64,000 bases of DNA from Pseudomonas sp. C2B4 (GTDB taxonomy: Bacteria > Pseudomonadota > Gammaproteobacteria > Pseudomonadales > Pseudomonadaceae): positions 1-64,000 of the forward strand of contig NZ_JABFMU010000007.1 in NCBI RefSeq assembly GCF_013359695.1, written 5' to 3'. Below, in pieces: positions 63,465 through 64,000 of the stretch; positions within the stretch are counted from its first letter, which is position 1; each line of letters opens with the position of its first letter. The position numbers were made by a program, and so were the translations under genes. The notes under the pieces are model-generated. The model was given only the letters and a program-made list of their open reading frames with translations. It had not been told where the DNA came from and searched no databases.

Positions 63465-63482
63465 TGTAGCGAAATCGCTACA
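63465..63482. promoter_or_regulatory. TyrR/GcsR-type box A, perfect palindrome
   Basis: TGTAGCG-AAAT-CGCTACA is an 18-bp perfect palindrome. It fits the TGTAACG-N4-CGTTCCG-like consensus that I remember for GcsR sites upstream of gcvH2 in P. aeruginosa. It lies about 80-100 nt upstream of the predicted transcription start. Confidence 0.7.
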
Positions 63483-63545
63483 GGCGCGAGGGAAGAAAAA
63501 AGCTGAAGTGGATCAAAGCCTTGCGGGACGCTGTTTGGGGAGGGG

Positions 63546-63563
63546 TGTAGCGATATCGTTCCA
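63546..63563. promoter_or_regulatory. TyrR/GcsR-type box B
   Basis: TGTAGCG-ATAT-CGTTCCA, 18 bp. Same half-site as box A on the left and an imperfect right half. Its centre is 81 bp from box A. Confidence 0.7.
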
Positions 63564-63564
63564 C

Positions 63565-63582
63565 TGTAGCGCTTTCAGTACA
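63565..63582. promoter_or_regulatory. TyrR/GcsR-type box C
   Basis: TGTAGCG-CTTT-CAGTACA, 18 bp, one nt after box B (19-bp period), so B and C can be occupied side by side on nearly the same DNA face. The right half is the most divergent of the three. Confidence 0.65.
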
Positions 63583-63628
63583 GGTGGAGGTCGTATTTGG
63601 AGTGATTTTCAAGACAACCGCACAACCA

Positions 63629-63720
63629 CTGTGGGAGCGAGCCTGCTCGCGAAGAGGGCGTGTCAGTCGACATCAAGGGTGACTGGTACACCGCATTCGC
63701 GAGCAGGCTCGCTCCCACAG
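63629..63720. repeat. Inverted REP pair
   Basis: Arms GTGGGAGCGAGCCTGCTCGC and complement, loop with TGTCAGTCGACATC. Between the 3' end of the TyrR-like regulator gene and the gcvH upstream sites. Confidence 0.85.
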
Positions 63721-63759
63721 GGTTTTGTGTTGGTGATGGGGCCGCATTCCATTGAAAGC

Positions 63760-64000
63760 CTACGGCTTGTTGGGAATCCCATACTTGCGCAGTCGATGCG
63801 CAATCGCGGTGTGTGAGGTTTGCAGGCGGCTGGCCAGTTGGCGGGTCGAGGGGTAGCTGACGTAGAGTTTTTCCAGCAGGGTTTTCTCGAACTCGTCCAT
63901 TGCCTGTTCCAGGCTGTCGACATCGTGGTCACTCTGGCGCGCCACGGACGTGCCGGCAATGTCGAGGTCGCCGATGTCCACCAGGCTGCTTTCGCAAATG
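63760..64000 (-). CDS. gcsR: TyrR-like sigma-54 activator, C-terminal part (GcsR counterpart), cut by window edge
   Basis: Only the last 80 codons are visible, continuing off the right end. The frame is open to the edge (ending ICESSLVDIGDL in the reading direction), so the apparent internal GTG start is not the true one. The visible part holds an interdomain linker and the TyrR-type helix-turn-helix DLEQAMDEFEKTLLEKLY-like segment followed by STRQLASRLQTSHTAIAHRLRKYGI. Its place just upstream of gcvH, with three palindromic boxes and a sigma-54 promoter, fits GcsR, the glycine-responsive activator of the gcv cluster (PA2449 in PAO1, from memory). The central AAA+ domain lies outside the window. 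Confidence 0.75.
   Translation of the reverse strand, partial: ICESSLVDIGDLDIAGTSVARQSDHDVDSLEQAMDEFEKTLLEKLYVSYPSTRQLASRLQTSHTAIAHRLRKYGIPNKP

Overview
The window reads as a chromosomal segment of a fluorescent-group Pseudomonas. The grounds are an MvaT-type H-NS analogue, an OprD-family porin, a PctA/B/C-like amino-acid chemoreceptor, a complete ruvCAB-ybgC-tolQRAB-pal-cpoB block, and eleven inverted pairs of REP elements, most with the core GTGGGAGCGAGCCTGCTCGC, scattered between genes. Coding density is high and nearly everything is core metabolism or housekeeping. I see no prophage, insertion sequence, integron, CRISPR array or rRNA operon. The left edge is intergenic. The right edge cuts one gene, a TyrR-like regulator.

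Layout. 0.3-6.6 kb: class I fumarase, divergent from a membrane diguanylate cyclase that overlaps a 2Fe-2S ferredoxin reductase, then an enoyl-CoA hydratase-family protein, facing pyruvate kinase. 6.7-7.7 kb: a small TPR lipoprotein and a PilZ protein. 7.9-14.6 kb: a tightly overlapping minus-strand operon RDD / SpoIIM / DUF4129 / DUF4350 / MoxR / DUF58. 14.8-17.9 kb: sbcB, mvaT, purU. 17.9-21.0 kb: a 58-residue small protein, then an opposing three-gene operon of glycosyltransferase, deacetylase-fold protein and flippase-like membrane protein. 21.2-25.3 kb: chemoreceptor, HerA/DUF853 ATPase, DUF721 (DciA-like). 25.6-31.4 kb: secA, argJ, glutathione transferase, Nudix-thiamine-phosphate-synthase fusion. 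31.6-36.7 kb: cobalamin adenosyltransferase, orphan sensor kinase, PanE-like reductase, yajQ, mscS. 36.9-44.1 kb: OprD-type porin, HIT protein, slyX, a membrane-tethered cold-shock protein, a Dps-like ferritin, a ribbon-helix-helix protein, an FmdB-like zinc ribbon, aspS. 44.2-54.6 kb: pmpR, ruvCAB, the Tol-Pal operon, queE-queC and tRNA-Lys(UUU). 54.9-57.3 kb: nadA, a second RDD protein, a CspA-type protein. 57.3-64 kb: a glycine-catabolism cluster gcvH-gcvP-sdaA-gcvT, with the regulator truncated at the edge.

How the genes work together. The glycine cluster gives the clearest regulatory picture. Upstream of gcvH lie a sigma-54 promoter, a consensus IHF site and three 18-bp TGTAGCG-N4-type boxes, directly downstream of a TyrR/GcsR-like activator gene. 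The glyA that I remember as part of this cluster in P. aeruginosa is absent here. Two operons of uncharacterised membrane proteins, at 7.9-14.6 kb and 18.1-21.0 kb, are the best candidates for poorly described systems. Comparisons with P. aeruginosa PAO1 gene order are from memory. They suggest that the segment joins blocks which are separate in PAO1.
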